Positions 35,348-44,585 of a stretch of 64,000 nt of DNA are shown here, one piece after another (positions within the stretch are counted from its first letter, which is position 1; every line of letters starts with the position of its first letter). The notes beneath the pieces were generated by a model. That model did not search any database, had not been told where the DNA came from, and saw nothing but the letters and a program-made list of their open reading frames with translations. The stretch comes from Paenibacillus aurantius (lineage in GTDB: Bacteria; Bacillota; Bacilli; Paenibacillales; NBRC-103111): positions 2,824,001-2,888,000 of the forward strand of contig NZ_CP130318.1 in NCBI RefSeq assembly GCF_032268605.1, read 5' to 3'. A program made the translations under genes and the position numbers.

Positions 35348-36031
35348 ATGAAGCTTACTTATTACGGGCATTCCTGCGTATTGGTGGAGCATGAGGGGAA
35401 GCGCCTGATCATCGATCCGTTTCTGTCCGGTAATCCCCAATCGGGAGTGGACCCGTCTTCCCTTCAGGTGGACGCCGTCGTTCTGACGCATGGGCACGGC
35501 GATCATTTCGGGGACACGATCGAGATTGCGAAGGCGAATAACTGTCCGGTTATTGCCGTCTTTGAGCTGGCAGCCTACTGCGCATCGAAGGGAGCCGAAT
35601 CGTATGGCATGAACACCGGCGGCTCCTACACGTTTCTAGGCTTTACGATCAAGATGACCCAAGCCTTCCATAGCTCCTCGGTGCAAGACGGAGACCAGAT
35701 CATCTATGTCGGCCAGCCCGTCGGCCTCCTGATTACCGCAGGCGGTAAAACGTTCTACCATGCAGGGGACACCTGCCTGTTCAGCGACCTTAAGCTGATC
35801 GGCGAGCTGCATTCGATTGATGTCGCGGCTCTCCCTATCGGAGATAACTTTACCATGGGACCCGAAGAGGCCGCCATGGCCGCCCAGTGGGTGAAAGCCA
35901 AGCGGATCCTGCCGCTGCATTACAATACCTTCCCGCCCATCCGACAGGATGTCGGCCAATTCGCCGAGCGGCTTCAGAAGCTCGGAATCCGCTGTGAAGC
36001 CCTGCAGAGCAAAGAAAGCCTGGAAGTCTAA
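35348..36031 (+). CDS. UPF0173-type metal-dependent hydrolase (beta-lactamase fold)
   Basis: A 227-residue metallo-beta-lactamase-fold protein of the UPF0173/YtkL group. Metal ligands are YYGHSCVLVE (~8), VLTHGHGDHFGDT (~51), FYHAGDTCLF (~139) and the terminal LPLHYNTFPPI His (~197). Related proteins hydrolyse various esters or thioesters; the group has no settled substrate. Two ATGs occur (35345 and 35348); AGGAGG ending at 35340 gives the better distance to 35348, matching the family start MKLTYYGHS. It begins a run of small enzyme genes reading the same way. Confidence 0.9.
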   Translation: MKLTYYGHSCVLVEHEGKRLIIDPFLSGNPQSGVDPSSLQVDAVVLTHGHGDHFGDTIEIAKANNCPVIAVFELAAYCASKGAESYGMNTGGSYTFLGFTIKMTQAFHSSSVQDGDQIIYVGQPVGLLITAGGKTFYHAGDTCLFSDLKLIGELHSIDVAALPIGDNFTMGPEEAAMAAQWVKAKRILPLHYNTFPPIRQDVGQFAERLQKLGIRCEALQSKESLEV

Positions 36032-36064
36032 AGGCTCAAGAGATAAAGGAGCTGGAGAGAAGAG

Positions 36065-36535
36065 ATGATTCGCGTTCTGTTTGTCTGCCTGGGGAACATT
36101 TGCCGGTCCCCCATGGCCGAAGCGGTATTCCGGCATAAAGTGAAGGAAGCCGGGCTCGAGAATCGGATAGCGGCCGATTCGGCGGGAACTGGAGATTGGC
36201 ACATCGGCTCTGCGCCGCACGAAGGAACCCGCGCCTTGCTGGATCGGTACCGTATCGGCTATGAGAGGATGAAGGCCCGTCAGGTGCTGGCGGCCGATCT
36301 GAAGGAGTACGATTACGTCATTGCGATGGACAGCAAGAACAAGAAGGATCTGGAGGCTCTGGCCGGGACAGGCCGGGCATGTTCCATTCCGCTGTTCATG
36401 GATTACGTGCCCGGCGGGGAGGGCACCGATGTGCCGGATCCGTATTTTACCGGCAACTTCGATGAGGTGTATGAACGGATTGACACCGGCTGCAGCCGGC
36501 TGCTCGCGTCCATCCGGGAGAAGGAAGGCTTATGA
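36065..36535 (+). CDS. Low-molecular-weight protein tyrosine phosphatase
   Basis: A 156-residue phosphatase. The P-loop VCLGNICRSPMAEAV puts the nucleophile Cys at residue 8 and the Arg at 14. The general acid Asp is in VPDPYFTGNFDEVY (~127), with the aromatic residues typical of the class next to it. Members remove phosphate from tyrosine residues (B. subtilis YfkJ, YwlE is an arginine phosphatase in the same fold). The residue after the P-loop Cys does not decide between the two here with certainty. The next gene overlaps its stop by four bases. Confidence 0.93.
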   Translation: MIRVLFVCLGNICRSPMAEAVFRHKVKEAGLENRIAADSAGTGDWHIGSAPHEGTRALLDRYRIGYERMKARQVLAADLKEYDYVIAMDSKNKKDLEALAGTGRACSIPLFMDYVPGGEGTDVPDPYFTGNFDEVYERIDTGCSRLLASIREKEGL

Positions 36536-37053
36536 CAGACGCACATGCGCCGGTACCGGATCACATCCGTCCCGGGCTCCGCGTTCTGTTCATCGGCTTT
36601 AACCCGAGTCTGCGGTCCGGAGAGACCGGCCACAATTACGCGAACCCGAATAACCGGTTCTGGAGAATTCTCCAAGGGTCGGGTCTGACTCCCCGCTTGT
36701 ACCGGCCGGAAGAGGATGGAGACCTGCTGGAGCTCGGGTACGGCTTCACCAACATTGTCGCCCGGCCGACCCGGGCCGCCGATGAGATCACCCGCGAGGA
36801 ATACCGCGAAGGGCGGTCTCTGCTTCGGCGCAAGCTGGAGAAGGCCAAGCCCCGGGTGGCTTGTTATGTCGGAAAAGGCGTATATGAAGAGTTTAGAGGA
36901 AGCCGGGGCCGCATCCCTTGGGGCTTTCAAGAGGAAGAGACGGTTAATGGGGTTAAAGACTTCGTCGCCCCTTCCTCCAGCGGGCTGGTCCGGATGAAGC
37001 TCGAAGAGATGATCGACATATACAAGGAGCTGGAGGCTTATCTAAACGGATAA
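36532..37053 (+). CDS. mug: G/U mismatch-specific DNA glycosylase (Mug/TDG type)
   Basis: A 173-residue uracil-DNA glycosylase superfamily protein. The active-site motif GFNPSLRSGETGHNYANPNNRFW (split: GFNPSLRSG then GHNYANPNNRFW) identifies the Mug/TDG branch, and PSSSGL (~155) is the second substrate-contact loop. The enzyme removes uracil or thymine from G:U and G:T mispairs in base excision repair. ATGA overlap with the phosphatase gene implies translational coupling, though the two products act in different processes. The terminator follows at 37076. Confidence 0.92.
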   Translation: MTDAHAPVPDHIRPGLRVLFIGFNPSLRSGETGHNYANPNNRFWRILQGSGLTPRLYRPEEDGDLLELGYGFTNIVARPTRAADEITREEYREGRSLLRRKLEKAKPRVACYVGKGVYEEFRGSRGRIPWGFQEEETVNGVKDFVAPSSSGLVRMKLEEMIDIYKELEAYLNG

Positions 37054-37075
37054 GCCGGCTGTCTCCGGCTTCCAT

Positions 37076-37110
37076 CCCGGCTGGTCTGCTCTCCGACAGC
37101 CGGGTTTTTC
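37076..37110 (+). terminator. Terminator after mug
   Basis: CCCGGCTG/CAGCCGGG stem, 13-base loop, T run. Confidence 0.85.
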
Positions 37111-37291
37111 TTTTTCGACGCAAGAAGCGGTTGTCCGGGGAACGGGGAAATCCGTCAAAATAGAGCACTTGTGGAAGATAAACGGGGTTTTCCACTTTGT
37201 TTAGCGAACGCTGACTACCTTTGTCGGCCTTGCAGGGAATGGGTTCGCCGGCGCGAATACGTTTCTGTAAAGACCGAGGAGGGTGATGACG

Positions 37292-37885
37292 ATGACCACC
37301 GCCGTGTACAAAACGAAGGAAGCGGCCGCCGCCTTGAACGTCAGTCCCACAACGATTAAACGGTGGGCTTCACATTTCCAGGACCGTTTCCGCAAAGACC
37401 ACTGGGGCCATTATTATTTTAGCGAGCCGGATCTTCAGGAGCTTGCCTACATTCAGAAGGAGCTTGATCGGGGGGCCAGCTTAAACCGGATCGAACTGAA
37501 CAATAGGGGCGTGAACCGGGAGGAAGCATCCCCCGCTCCCGCCCCCACTATCGTTTCGGAAGAGGTCCTTGAGGCTGCGGGCTCCGGCCTATCCGAGCTG
37601 CTGATGACAACCACAGTCCAGCTGAACGGCCGTCTCGACGCGATGGAGCACAAGCTGGCGGAGAAAGCGGGCACGGTCGTGTCCGTGCAGCTGCTCCAGC
37701 ACCGCAAGGAGCTCGACGAGCTGAGAAGCTCGCTGCACCAGCTTTCGCAATATGTCGAGGCGATCGACAAATCCCTGTCGCACCTGCAGAAGCTGGCGGA
37801 GCCGGCTCCCGTGGCCGCGGCTTACGCCGGCCCGCCAAGGACCGAGAAGCGCAAGACGCTGCTGGCCAGCCTCCTGCATTTATAA
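37292..37885 (+). CDS. MerR/RacA-like DNA-binding protein with coiled coil
   Basis: A 197-residue protein. Its N-terminal helix-turn-helix (YKTKEAAAALNVSPTTIKRWASHF, residues ~5-28) and the following GHYYFSEPDLQELAYIQ resemble RacA and other MerR-fold proteins. Residues ~90-165 form a predicted coiled coil (LQLLQHRKELDELRSSLHQLS-type heptads). RacA anchors the chromosome origin at the pole during sporulation; this could be such a protein or a regulator. GAGGAGGG at 37276-37283 places the start at ATG 37292 rather than at GTG 37283 or ATG 37286. A short dyad (GTGGAA at 37171, TTCCAC at 37190) precedes it and may be a binding site. Confidence 0.75.
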   Translation: MTTAVYKTKEAAAALNVSPTTIKRWASHFQDRFRKDHWGHYYFSEPDLQELAYIQKELDRGASLNRIELNNRGVNREEASPAPAPTIVSEEVLEAAGSGLSELLMTTTVQLNGRLDAMEHKLAEKAGTVVSVQLLQHRKELDELRSSLHQLSQYVEAIDKSLSHLQKLAEPAPVAAAYAGPPRTEKRKTLLASLLHL

Positions 37886-37923
37886 AGGGCATCCGTTACA
37901 AGGAAAGCCCCGTCTTCCTTATC

Positions 37924-37950
37924 CCGTCCGGCATCTTGCCGGACGGTTAT
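37924..37950 (+). terminator. Terminator-like hairpin after the RacA-like gene
   Basis: Perfect 9-bp stem CCGTCCGGC/GCCGGACGG, 5-base loop; the T tract is interrupted. Confidence 0.6.
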
Positions 37951-38052
37951 TTGTGTTGTTGATGGATAGAGAACCCATAAATGACAAACCCTAACCGGAA
38001 GGAAAAGGAAAGAAAGATAGGAAATCTTCTTGAAAGAGATGGAGGGGGCCTA

Positions 38053-38855
38053 ATGGAGAATAACGGAAGCGCAGGCGATCTCCACTGCTCCATCCGGGGG
38101 TCCGGCATCCCCCTTCTCTTCGTGCATCCCCCCGTCCTGCCGGGGACAGTCTTTGAGAGGCAGGTGAGCGAGCTGTCGCCCTTCCTGCAAACGATCGTAC
38201 CGGATTTGCGCGGACACGGACGAAGCGCTCCCTCCCCGGGGGGTGGAGCTTCGCGCAATCGGCCGATGATTTAAGGCGGCTTCTTGACGAAAAGCAGCTC
38301 GCAACCGTCTACCTGTGCGGGTATTCGGCGGGAGCCTCCATTGCGATCGAATTTATGATCCGTTACCCCGACCGCGTTTCTGGAGCCATTCTGATAGGAG
38401 CGCTGCCGGAAATGAAGAAGGGCCTGCTCGCCAACCTGATCAAGCTCGGGGCCGCAATAGCCCGGCTGGGAGGTTTGCCGCTTCTCGCTTTTCTCGGGAC
38501 CTTGCGGAATGCCCAGGATCTCTCCATGTTCCGCCGGCTGTTCTTCGACTCCCTCCGGACCCATCCGGCAGACGCCCGGGCCTACTATCTAAATTATTTG
38601 CATTATTCCTGTGCGGACTGGATGTCGTCCCTGACAAAGCCCGCTTTGTTTCTGTATGGAGAGAAGGACATCCTGTTTGCGCCCTATGGCAATTCTTTTG
38701 CCGAGGCTGTCCCAATCGCTCAGGTGCGTTATTTGCCTGCAGCCGAGCACGAGCTTCCCGGACGGTGGAGCCGGGCGTTGAACGAGCAAATCTGGAGGTT
38801 TATTCAAGCCGTCGAATCGGGAGAATTTCCGGGGGAGGAAAGAGAATGGAGGTAG
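38053..38855 (+). pseudogene. Alpha/beta hydrolase, frameshifted
   Basis: The first part (38053-38243) encodes LHCSIRGSGIPLLFVHPP and LRGHGRSAPSP, a hydrolase N-terminus. Its frame stops at 38274. Shifting one frame at the G6 run 38238-38243 restores WSFAQSADDLRRLLDEKQL, YLCGYSAGAS (nucleophile Ser) and the rest to 38855, including LFLYGEKD (catalytic Asp region) and a C-terminal His (AAEHELPG). One missing G in the run explains the break, giving either a recent inactivating mutation, a sequencing error, or slippage. The intact protein would have ~267 residues. ATG 38053 follows GGAGGGGG; the patatin-like gene starts 10 bases before its end. Confidence 0.85.
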
Positions 38856-39688
38856 GCTTGGCACTGGCCGGGGGCGGCGTTCCGGGTTCGGTATCCATCG
38901 GCGTGATAAAAGCCTTGGAAGAGGAGGGAATCCGCATCACTCATGTCGGAGGGGCAAGCTCAGGAGCCATGATCGCCGCCTTGTATGCCTATGGTCTCAC
39001 ACCCGATGACATGACGGAGGTCGTTCCCCAGCTTAACCGGAGGTATCTGGATTTTGACTGGAAGGCGGTCATGATGAAGGTTCTGTTCTACCGTCCTTAC
39101 CTGGAGGGCTGGCTGAAGGGCAAGAGGCTTCATGACTTGATCGCCAAGCTGACGGAAGATTCTACTTTGTCGCGTTTCCGTATTCCCTGTGCGGTAATGA
39201 CGACGGACCTGAGCCGCGGCGAGCCGGTTCTCTTCTCCAACTCGGCCGTAGAAGGCTATTCGACGGAAACCGAGGCGCTCATCGCCCAGGCCGTTCAGGC
39301 GAGTTTCTCGATTCCCGTTCTGTTTCAGCCGGTGCGGTGGAAGGACTACGTGCTGGTGGACGGAGGGGTGTTGAACAATTGTCCGGTCCGGATCGTCAAG
39401 GCGATGGGAGCCGCCAAGGTGATTTCGGTCGACCCGGTCACCCCGTTCGTAACCCGCCGCACCTTCTCGATTCCATCGGCTTATGCCGTGTTCAACCAGA
39501 TTGTTAACCTGACCCTCCAAGGGCAGATGAGGGAAGAGCACCGTCATTCCGACATCGCCCTGTATCCTTCCGTAGGGGAGGTCAGTGCTTTTGATTTCGG
39601 CAAGGTGAATCACTGCATTGAGATCGGCTACCGGTACACCAAGGAACGGATGGAGGGTATCATACGAAAGCTGCAGGAGCCGACGTAA
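38846..39688 (+). CDS. Patatin-like phospholipase
   Basis: A 280-residue lipid acyl hydrolase. LALAGGGVPGSVSIGV is the oxyanion Gly-rich loop, GGASSGAMIAAL holds the nucleophile Ser in G-x-S-x-G, and VLVDGGVLNN provides the catalytic Asp in DGG. Such enzymes (RssA/YlbK-like) release fatty acids from phospholipids in the cytoplasm or at the membrane; physiological roles in Bacillales are mostly unknown. The start ATG 38846 sits 5 bases after GGAGGAAAG and overlaps the end of the frameshifted hydrolase by 10 bases, so the two formed one transcript. Confidence 0.93.
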   Translation: MEVGLALAGGGVPGSVSIGVIKALEEEGIRITHVGGASSGAMIAALYAYGLTPDDMTEVVPQLNRRYLDFDWKAVMMKVLFYRPYLEGWLKGKRLHDLIAKLTEDSTLSRFRIPCAVMTTDLSRGEPVLFSNSAVEGYSTETEALIAQAVQASFSIPVLFQPVRWKDYVLVDGGVLNNCPVRIVKAMGAAKVISVDPVTPFVTRRTFSIPSAYAVFNQIVNLTLQGQMREEHRHSDIALYPSVGEVSAFDFGKVNHCIEIGYRYTKERMEGIIRKLQEPT

Positions 39689-39792
39689 AAATAACTAATA
39701 AAAAGTAAAGGTCTTCCTATGGGAAGCGCCTCCCGTATTCTCTACAATGGAGTACGACTCAGAAGAAGCGCGAAACCGAAGGGAGGCGCCCC

Positions 39793-41601
39793 GTGGAAAT
39801 ATTTAAGGCGCTAAACGAATATTACCGGGACGAACGCAAGACCATTGCATTAGCCGTCTTATGCCTGACGCTGAACACCGCCCTCGGCCTTGTCTATCCT
39901 CAATTGCTCCGCTATCTGATTGATGTCGTTATCGGGGAGAACCGCTACGGGCAGGTTCCTTTTCTGGCCCTCTTCGTCATCGTACTGATCAGCGTGAAGG
40001 CGTTGTTCGGCTTCCTGTACGGGCATATCGGAGGGCGAGCCGGGAACCGGGTGGCGCTTCGTCTGCGGAACGCCCTTTACCGGAAGCTGCAGAACCTGTC
40101 CTTCACCTTCTATGACCGTTCCAAGACCGGAGACCTGATGTCCAAGCTCACGGCCGATCTGGAGCAGTTCCGACACTTTGTCGCCTGGGAGTTCGGGCAT
40201 TTCATCAATTTCTGCTCCTGCATCATTCTCGGCTCTTTATTCATGATCACGATCAATTGGCAGCTGACGCTGATTGCGATGGTCACCATGCCGGTCATCG
40301 GCTTTATGGCGGTCCGGTTTCAGGACCGGATCCATCCCGCCTTCCGCTCCATTAGGGAGGCGCTCAGCCGGATGACCTCGGCCGCCCAGGAGAATATCTC
40401 CGGGGTGCGCACGGTCAAATCGTTCGGCCGGGAGTCCTTCGAGGTGGAGAAGTTTTCCGAAAGAAATCGTCTGTATCAAGATAAGAATATTGAAACCGCC
40501 TACATTTGGTCCCGGTACTTTCCGGCCATGGAAATGACCGCGAACCTAAGTCTCGTGATTCTGATGGGTGCGGGCGGTTACCTGGCCCTGCATAAAATGC
40601 TCACCATCGGGGAACTGGTCGCTTTCTTCGGCATGATCGGCTTCATAATCGGTCCCCTATGGTCGCTCGGTTACCACATCAATGTCTATACGCAGACGAA
40701 AGCGGCTGCCGAACGTCTGGTCGATCTTCTTCAGCAATATGAGCATATCCGGAACAAGCCGGACGCCTTAGCCGTACCGGAGGACGGGTTCCGGGGGCAT
40801 GTCCGCTTCGAGGAGGTTTCGTTCTCTTATGACGGCGTTCACCAGGTGCTGAACGGACTGAACCTGGATGCTCCCCCGGGTCATATCGTCGGAATGCTAG
40901 GCGGAACCGGCTCTGGCAAAACGACGGCGGTTCTGCTGCTCATCCGGGCCTATTCGGTCAAAACGGGCCTCCTCACGATCGATGGAAAGAAGCTGGAGGA
41001 CTACCGGCTCGAGCAGCTGCGGGAACGGATGGCCGTTGTCTTCCAGGAAACGTTCCTCTTCTCCGCCACCATCTGGGATAATATCGCTTACGGCCTGAAC
41101 GAGGCGACCATGGAGCAGATCATCGCGGCCGCCAAGCTGGCCCAGGCGCATGACTTCATTACAGAGCTACCGGCCGGCTACGATACCGTTGTAGGCGAAA
41201 GGGGCTTGGGCTTATCCGGCGGCCAGAAGCAGAGGATCGCCATTGCCCGGGCGCTTATCCGCAAGCCCCGGATCCTCATTCTGGATGACGCCACGAGTGC
41301 CGTGGATATGGAAACGGAACATGAGATCCAGATGGGGCTTCGCACACTGCGCGGCACGACCGTCTTCATAATCGCGCACCGCATTTCCTCGCTGCAGCAT
41401 GCCGATGAGATCCTCGTTCTGGAAGAGGGGACCACGGTTCAGAGGGGCACGCATGCCGAACTGCTGGGCAAGCCGGGACCTTACCGGGAAACCTACCGCA
41501 TCCAGTATGCCGATTATTTGGACGATCAGCAGGCAGAAGCGAAGGGAGGGCTGTATGATGAGTCAACCGAAGCTCGCCGAGACCAGGCCAGTCCGGCCTG
41601 A
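39793..41601 (+). CDS. Heterodimeric ABC multidrug exporter, BmrC/YheI-like subunit
   Basis: A 602-residue half-transporter. Six membrane segments fill residues ~20-300. Walker A is LGGTGSGKTTAVLLL (~376), the signature is canonical (GLSGGQKQRIAIARAL), and Walker B is ILILDDATSAVDMET with Asp in place of the catalytic Glu. The H-loop is IIAHRISSL. The partner gene begins inside its 3' end. The arrangement and the degenerate Walker B are like B. subtilis YheI/BmrC, which works with YheH/BmrD to export drugs. GTG 39793 has GGGAGG 6 bases upstream. Confidence 0.93.
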   Translation: MEIFKALNEYYRDERKTIALAVLCLTLNTALGLVYPQLLRYLIDVVIGENRYGQVPFLALFVIVLISVKALFGFLYGHIGGRAGNRVALRLRNALYRKLQNLSFTFYDRSKTGDLMSKLTADLEQFRHFVAWEFGHFINFCSCIILGSLFMITINWQLTLIAMVTMPVIGFMAVRFQDRIHPAFRSIREALSRMTSAAQENISGVRTVKSFGRESFEVEKFSERNRLYQDKNIETAYIWSRYFPAMEMTANLSLVILMGAGGYLALHKMLTIGELVAFFGMIGFIIGPLWSLGYHINVYTQTKAAAERLVDLLQQYEHIRNKPDALAVPEDGFRGHVRFEEVSFSYDGVHQVLNGLNLDAPPGHIVGMLGGTGSGKTTAVLLLIRAYSVKTGLLTIDGKKLEDYRLEQLRERMAVVFQETFLFSATIWDNIAYGLNEATMEQIIAAAKLAQAHDFITELPAGYDTVVGERGLGLSGGQKQRIAIARALIRKPRILILDDATSAVDMETEHEIQMGLRTLRGTTVFIIAHRISSLQHADEILVLEEGTTVQRGTHAELLGKPGPYRETYRIQYADYLDDQQAEAKGGLYDESTEARRDQASPA

Positions 41602-43399
41602 AGTCCGGACTCCGCCGCGGACGAGGTTCATTTACCAGGACGACGAGGAGATGGAGAAAGCCTTCAACTGGGCCCAGTTGTGCCGCCTGCTCCGTTACCT
41701 GATGCCCTATCGCCGCCAGGTCATTCCCTTGACCGTCCTGTTCACCCTTCTCGGAACGGTGACGAAGCTGTCCATTCCGCTGCTCATCAGCTGGTCCATC
41801 GACAAAGCGTTAATGAAAGGCAACGGGAACCTGCTCGTAATCTATGTGGGATGCATGCTCGTCCTGTACGCGGTTCAATGGGGAGCGAATATGGGGAGGA
41901 TCCGGCTGACGAGCGTCATGGGGCAGAGGGCTATCTACGATCTGAGGGCGGATCTGTTCCAGCATATTCAGAAATTATCCTTTCGTTTCTTCGACAAGCG
42001 CCCGGCCGGCTCCGTGCTGGTGAGGATCACGAACGACGTTAACGCTTTGCAGGATCTTTTCGCCAACGGGGCGGTTAATCTGCTGATCGATTGCATCCAG
42101 CTGACCGCGGTCATCATCATTCTGCTTTTTCTGAACGTTAAGCTGGCTGTGGCGATTATGGTGGTGGTGCCGCTGATGTTCATCGTCTCCCAAGCCGTTC
42201 GCCTGCGGATCCGCCGGGCCTGGCAGGGAGTCCGGACGATCCAGTCCCAGATGAACGCCCACCTCAACGAATCGATCCAGGGAATCCGCATCACGCAGGC
42301 CTATACCCAGGAGCAGCCGAACATGCGGTATTTCTCGGAGGTGAATGAACGGAACCGGCTGAATTGGAACCGGGCACTCTCGCTTAACATGAGCTTCGGA
42401 CCCTTGATCGAGATAACAATGGCTGTCGGAACGTGCATCCTATTCTGGTATGGTTCCCATCAGGTTCAGTCCGGCGCCATCACGATCGGCTTGCTGGTCG
42501 CCTTTGCGAACTATATCGGAAGCTTCTGGGAGCCCATCAACCGGCTCGGGGGCATGTATTCCCAGCTTCTGGTGGCGATGGCTTCTTCCGAGCGTATCTT
42601 CGAATTCATGGATGAACTTCCGGGCATTGACGAGAAGGACGATGCCGTGGACCTGCCGCCGATTCAGGGACGGATCCAACTGGACCGCGTACACTTCGAG
42701 TACGAGCCGGGAAGGCCCGCTCTCAGAGGGGTGAGCCTCACGGCCGAGCCCGGTCAATCCGTGGCGTTTGTCGGCCATACCGGCTCGGGCAAGAGCACCA
42801 TCATCAATCTGATCTGCCGGTTCTACGACCCGACCGAAGGGAAAGTTAGCATCGACGGCTACGACCTGCGTGACGTCACGCTGAACAGCCTGCGGAAACA
42901 GATCGGCATCGTGCTGCAGGATACCTTCATTTTCTCCGGGTCGATCCGGGACAACATCCGTTTCGGCAAGCTGGAGGCCACCGATGAAGAAATCGAACGG
43001 GCGGCCAAGGCCGTTCATGCGCATGATTTCATCGTCAAGCTTCCGAACGGCTATGATACCGAGGTCGAGGAGAGAGGGTCTGTGCTCTCCATGGGGCAGC
43101 GGCAGCTGATCTCGTTTGCCCGGGCTCTGCTAAGCGATCCGCGTATTCTCATTCTGGATGAGGCGACAGCCAGCATCGATACCGAAACGGAGCTGAAAAT
43201 TCAGGAAGCCCTAAAAACATTGCTGGCCGGGCGAACCTCCTTCCTTATCGCGCACCGGCTGTCGACGATCCGGAACGCCGACAAAATCATCGTCATGGAT
43301 CACGGAGTCATGAAAGAAGAGGGAAATCACGCCGGCCTGATGGAGCGCCGCGGGCTTTACTACGGGTTGATTCAGTCGCAGTACAAATACCTGTCCTAG
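41558..43399 (+). CDS. Heterodimeric ABC multidrug exporter, BmrD/YheH-like subunit
   Basis: A 613-residue half-transporter. An N-terminal extension of ~55 residues precedes six membrane segments; Walker A is GHTGSGKSTIINLI (~401), signature LSMGQRQLISFARALL (LSMGQ, altered) and Walker B ILILDEATASIDTET with the catalytic Glu. Its altered signature faces the Asp-containing Walker B of the partner, so again the dimer has one competent and one degenerate site. AAGGGAGGG at 41542-41550 favours ATG 41558 over 41555, with a 44-base overlap with the first gene. The trans-sulfuration gene follows after 10 bases. Confidence 0.93.
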   Translation: MSQPKLAETRPVRPEVRTPPRTRFIYQDDEEMEKAFNWAQLCRLLRYLMPYRRQVIPLTVLFTLLGTVTKLSIPLLISWSIDKALMKGNGNLLVIYVGCMLVLYAVQWGANMGRIRLTSVMGQRAIYDLRADLFQHIQKLSFRFFDKRPAGSVLVRITNDVNALQDLFANGAVNLLIDCIQLTAVIIILLFLNVKLAVAIMVVVPLMFIVSQAVRLRIRRAWQGVRTIQSQMNAHLNESIQGIRITQAYTQEQPNMRYFSEVNERNRLNWNRALSLNMSFGPLIEITMAVGTCILFWYGSHQVQSGAITIGLLVAFANYIGSFWEPINRLGGMYSQLLVAMASSERIFEFMDELPGIDEKDDAVDLPPIQGRIQLDRVHFEYEPGRPALRGVSLTAEPGQSVAFVGHTGSGKSTIINLICRFYDPTEGKVSIDGYDLRDVTLNSLRKQIGIVLQDTFIFSGSIRDNIRFGKLEATDEEIERAAKAVHAHDFIVKLPNGYDTEVEERGSVLSMGQRQLISFARALLSDPRILILDEATASIDTETELKIQEALKTLLAGRTSFLIAHRLSTIRNADKIIVMDHGVMKEEGNHAGLMERRGLYYGLIQSQYKYLS

Positions 43400-43409
43400 G
43401 AGTGGGGAA

Positions 43410-44585
43410 ATGGACGATCGTCAAAGCTTAGAGGGTTGGACGAAGGAAGACATCTGCGCGCATCTTGGGGATGATTACGACCGGTTTCACGGGGCCGTCG
43501 TTCCTCCTATCTTTCAGAACTCGCTCTTCACACGCAAAACGGTCAATCACGGCTATACCTACACGCGCGTAACGAATCCCACCACCGAGGTGGCCGAGAA
43601 GAAGCTGGCCGCATTAGAGGAAGGGGAGGAGGCCAAATGCTTCGCTTCCGGCATGGCGGCTATTACCTCGGCGCTTTTCAGTGTTCTGGAACAGGGGGAC
43701 CATGTCCTATGTCCGAAAAGCGTCTATGCCCCGACACGCGGATTTCTCGAAATCTATCTGAACCGGTTCGGGGTGGAAGCGACCTTCGTGGAATCGGAGT
43801 CGGTGGAAGCCTTCGAGCAGGCCATCCGCCCGAATACGAAGGTGATCTATTTGGAGAGCCCCGTATCCAATGTATTCAGCCTCCAGGACTTGTCCGAGCT
43901 GTCCCGGCTGGCCAAGGCCTATGGCCTGACGACGATTGTCGACAATACATGGGCGACCCCGATGTACCAGAACCCGATCCGCTTCGGAATTGACCTTGTC
44001 GTGCATTCGGCGTCCAAATATTTAGGCGGACACAGTGATATCATCGGCGGGGTCATCATCGGCAGGAAGGAGGCGATGACCCAAATCATGCACCGGGAAA
44101 GAGGCATGCTGGGCGGAATAATGGATCCTCATCAAGCGTGGCTGCTGCTGCGCGGGATCCGTACACTGCCCCTGCGTATGCGGGAGCACCAGGCAAACGC
44201 CATGAAGGTGGCGCAATTTCTGGAGAAGCATCCGGCGGTCTCCCGGGTCTATTATCCCGGCCTTCCGAGCCACCCGCAGTACGAGCTCGGCCGCCGGCAG
44301 ATGTCCGGCTGCTCCGGGCTCTTGAGCTTTGTCCCGAAGGGACGCGGCGAACAAATCCACGCTTTCATGAAGGGACTGAAGTTCTTCGAAGAGGGGCCTA
44401 GCTGGGGAGGCTTTGAGAGCCTGATCAACTCTCCCGGCTTGGGGATTTCGGAGGAAGCGTCCCGGCTTACCGGGATTCCATCGGGTCTTCTCCGGATCTC
44501 GATCGGCTTGGAGAAAGCCGAGACGCTGATCGATGACTTGGACCGTGGGCTCTATTCCCTCAGCAAAGGACGGGAAATCGGATGA
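43410..44585 (+). CDS. PLP-dependent trans-sulfuration enzyme (cystathionine gamma-synthase/lyase family)
   Basis: A 391-residue Cys/Met metabolism PLP enzyme. TYTRVTNPTTEVAEKKLAALE contains the substrate-phosphate contacts, FASGMAAITSAL the PLP-phosphate loop, VDNTWATP the Asp that holds the ring N, and HSASKYLGGHSD the Lys that binds PLP (~210). The family includes cystathionine gamma-synthase, beta- and gamma-lyase and methionine gamma-lyase; the sequence does not decide between them by eye. It follows the ABC exporter by 10 bases and shares ATGA with the next gene, so it belongs to the same operon. Confidence 0.9.
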   Translation: MDDRQSLEGWTKEDICAHLGDDYDRFHGAVVPPIFQNSLFTRKTVNHGYTYTRVTNPTTEVAEKKLAALEEGEEAKCFASGMAAITSALFSVLEQGDHVLCPKSVYAPTRGFLEIYLNRFGVEATFVESESVEAFEQAIRPNTKVIYLESPVSNVFSLQDLSELSRLAKAYGLTTIVDNTWATPMYQNPIRFGIDLVVHSASKYLGGHSDIIGGVIIGRKEAMTQIMHRERGMLGGIMDPHQAWLLLRGIRTLPLRMREHQANAMKVAQFLEKHPAVSRVYYPGLPSHPQYELGRRQMSGCSGLLSFVPKGRGEQIHAFMKGLKFFEEGPSWGGFESLINSPGLGISEEASRLTGIPSGLLRISIGLEKAETLIDDLDRGLYSLSKGREIG

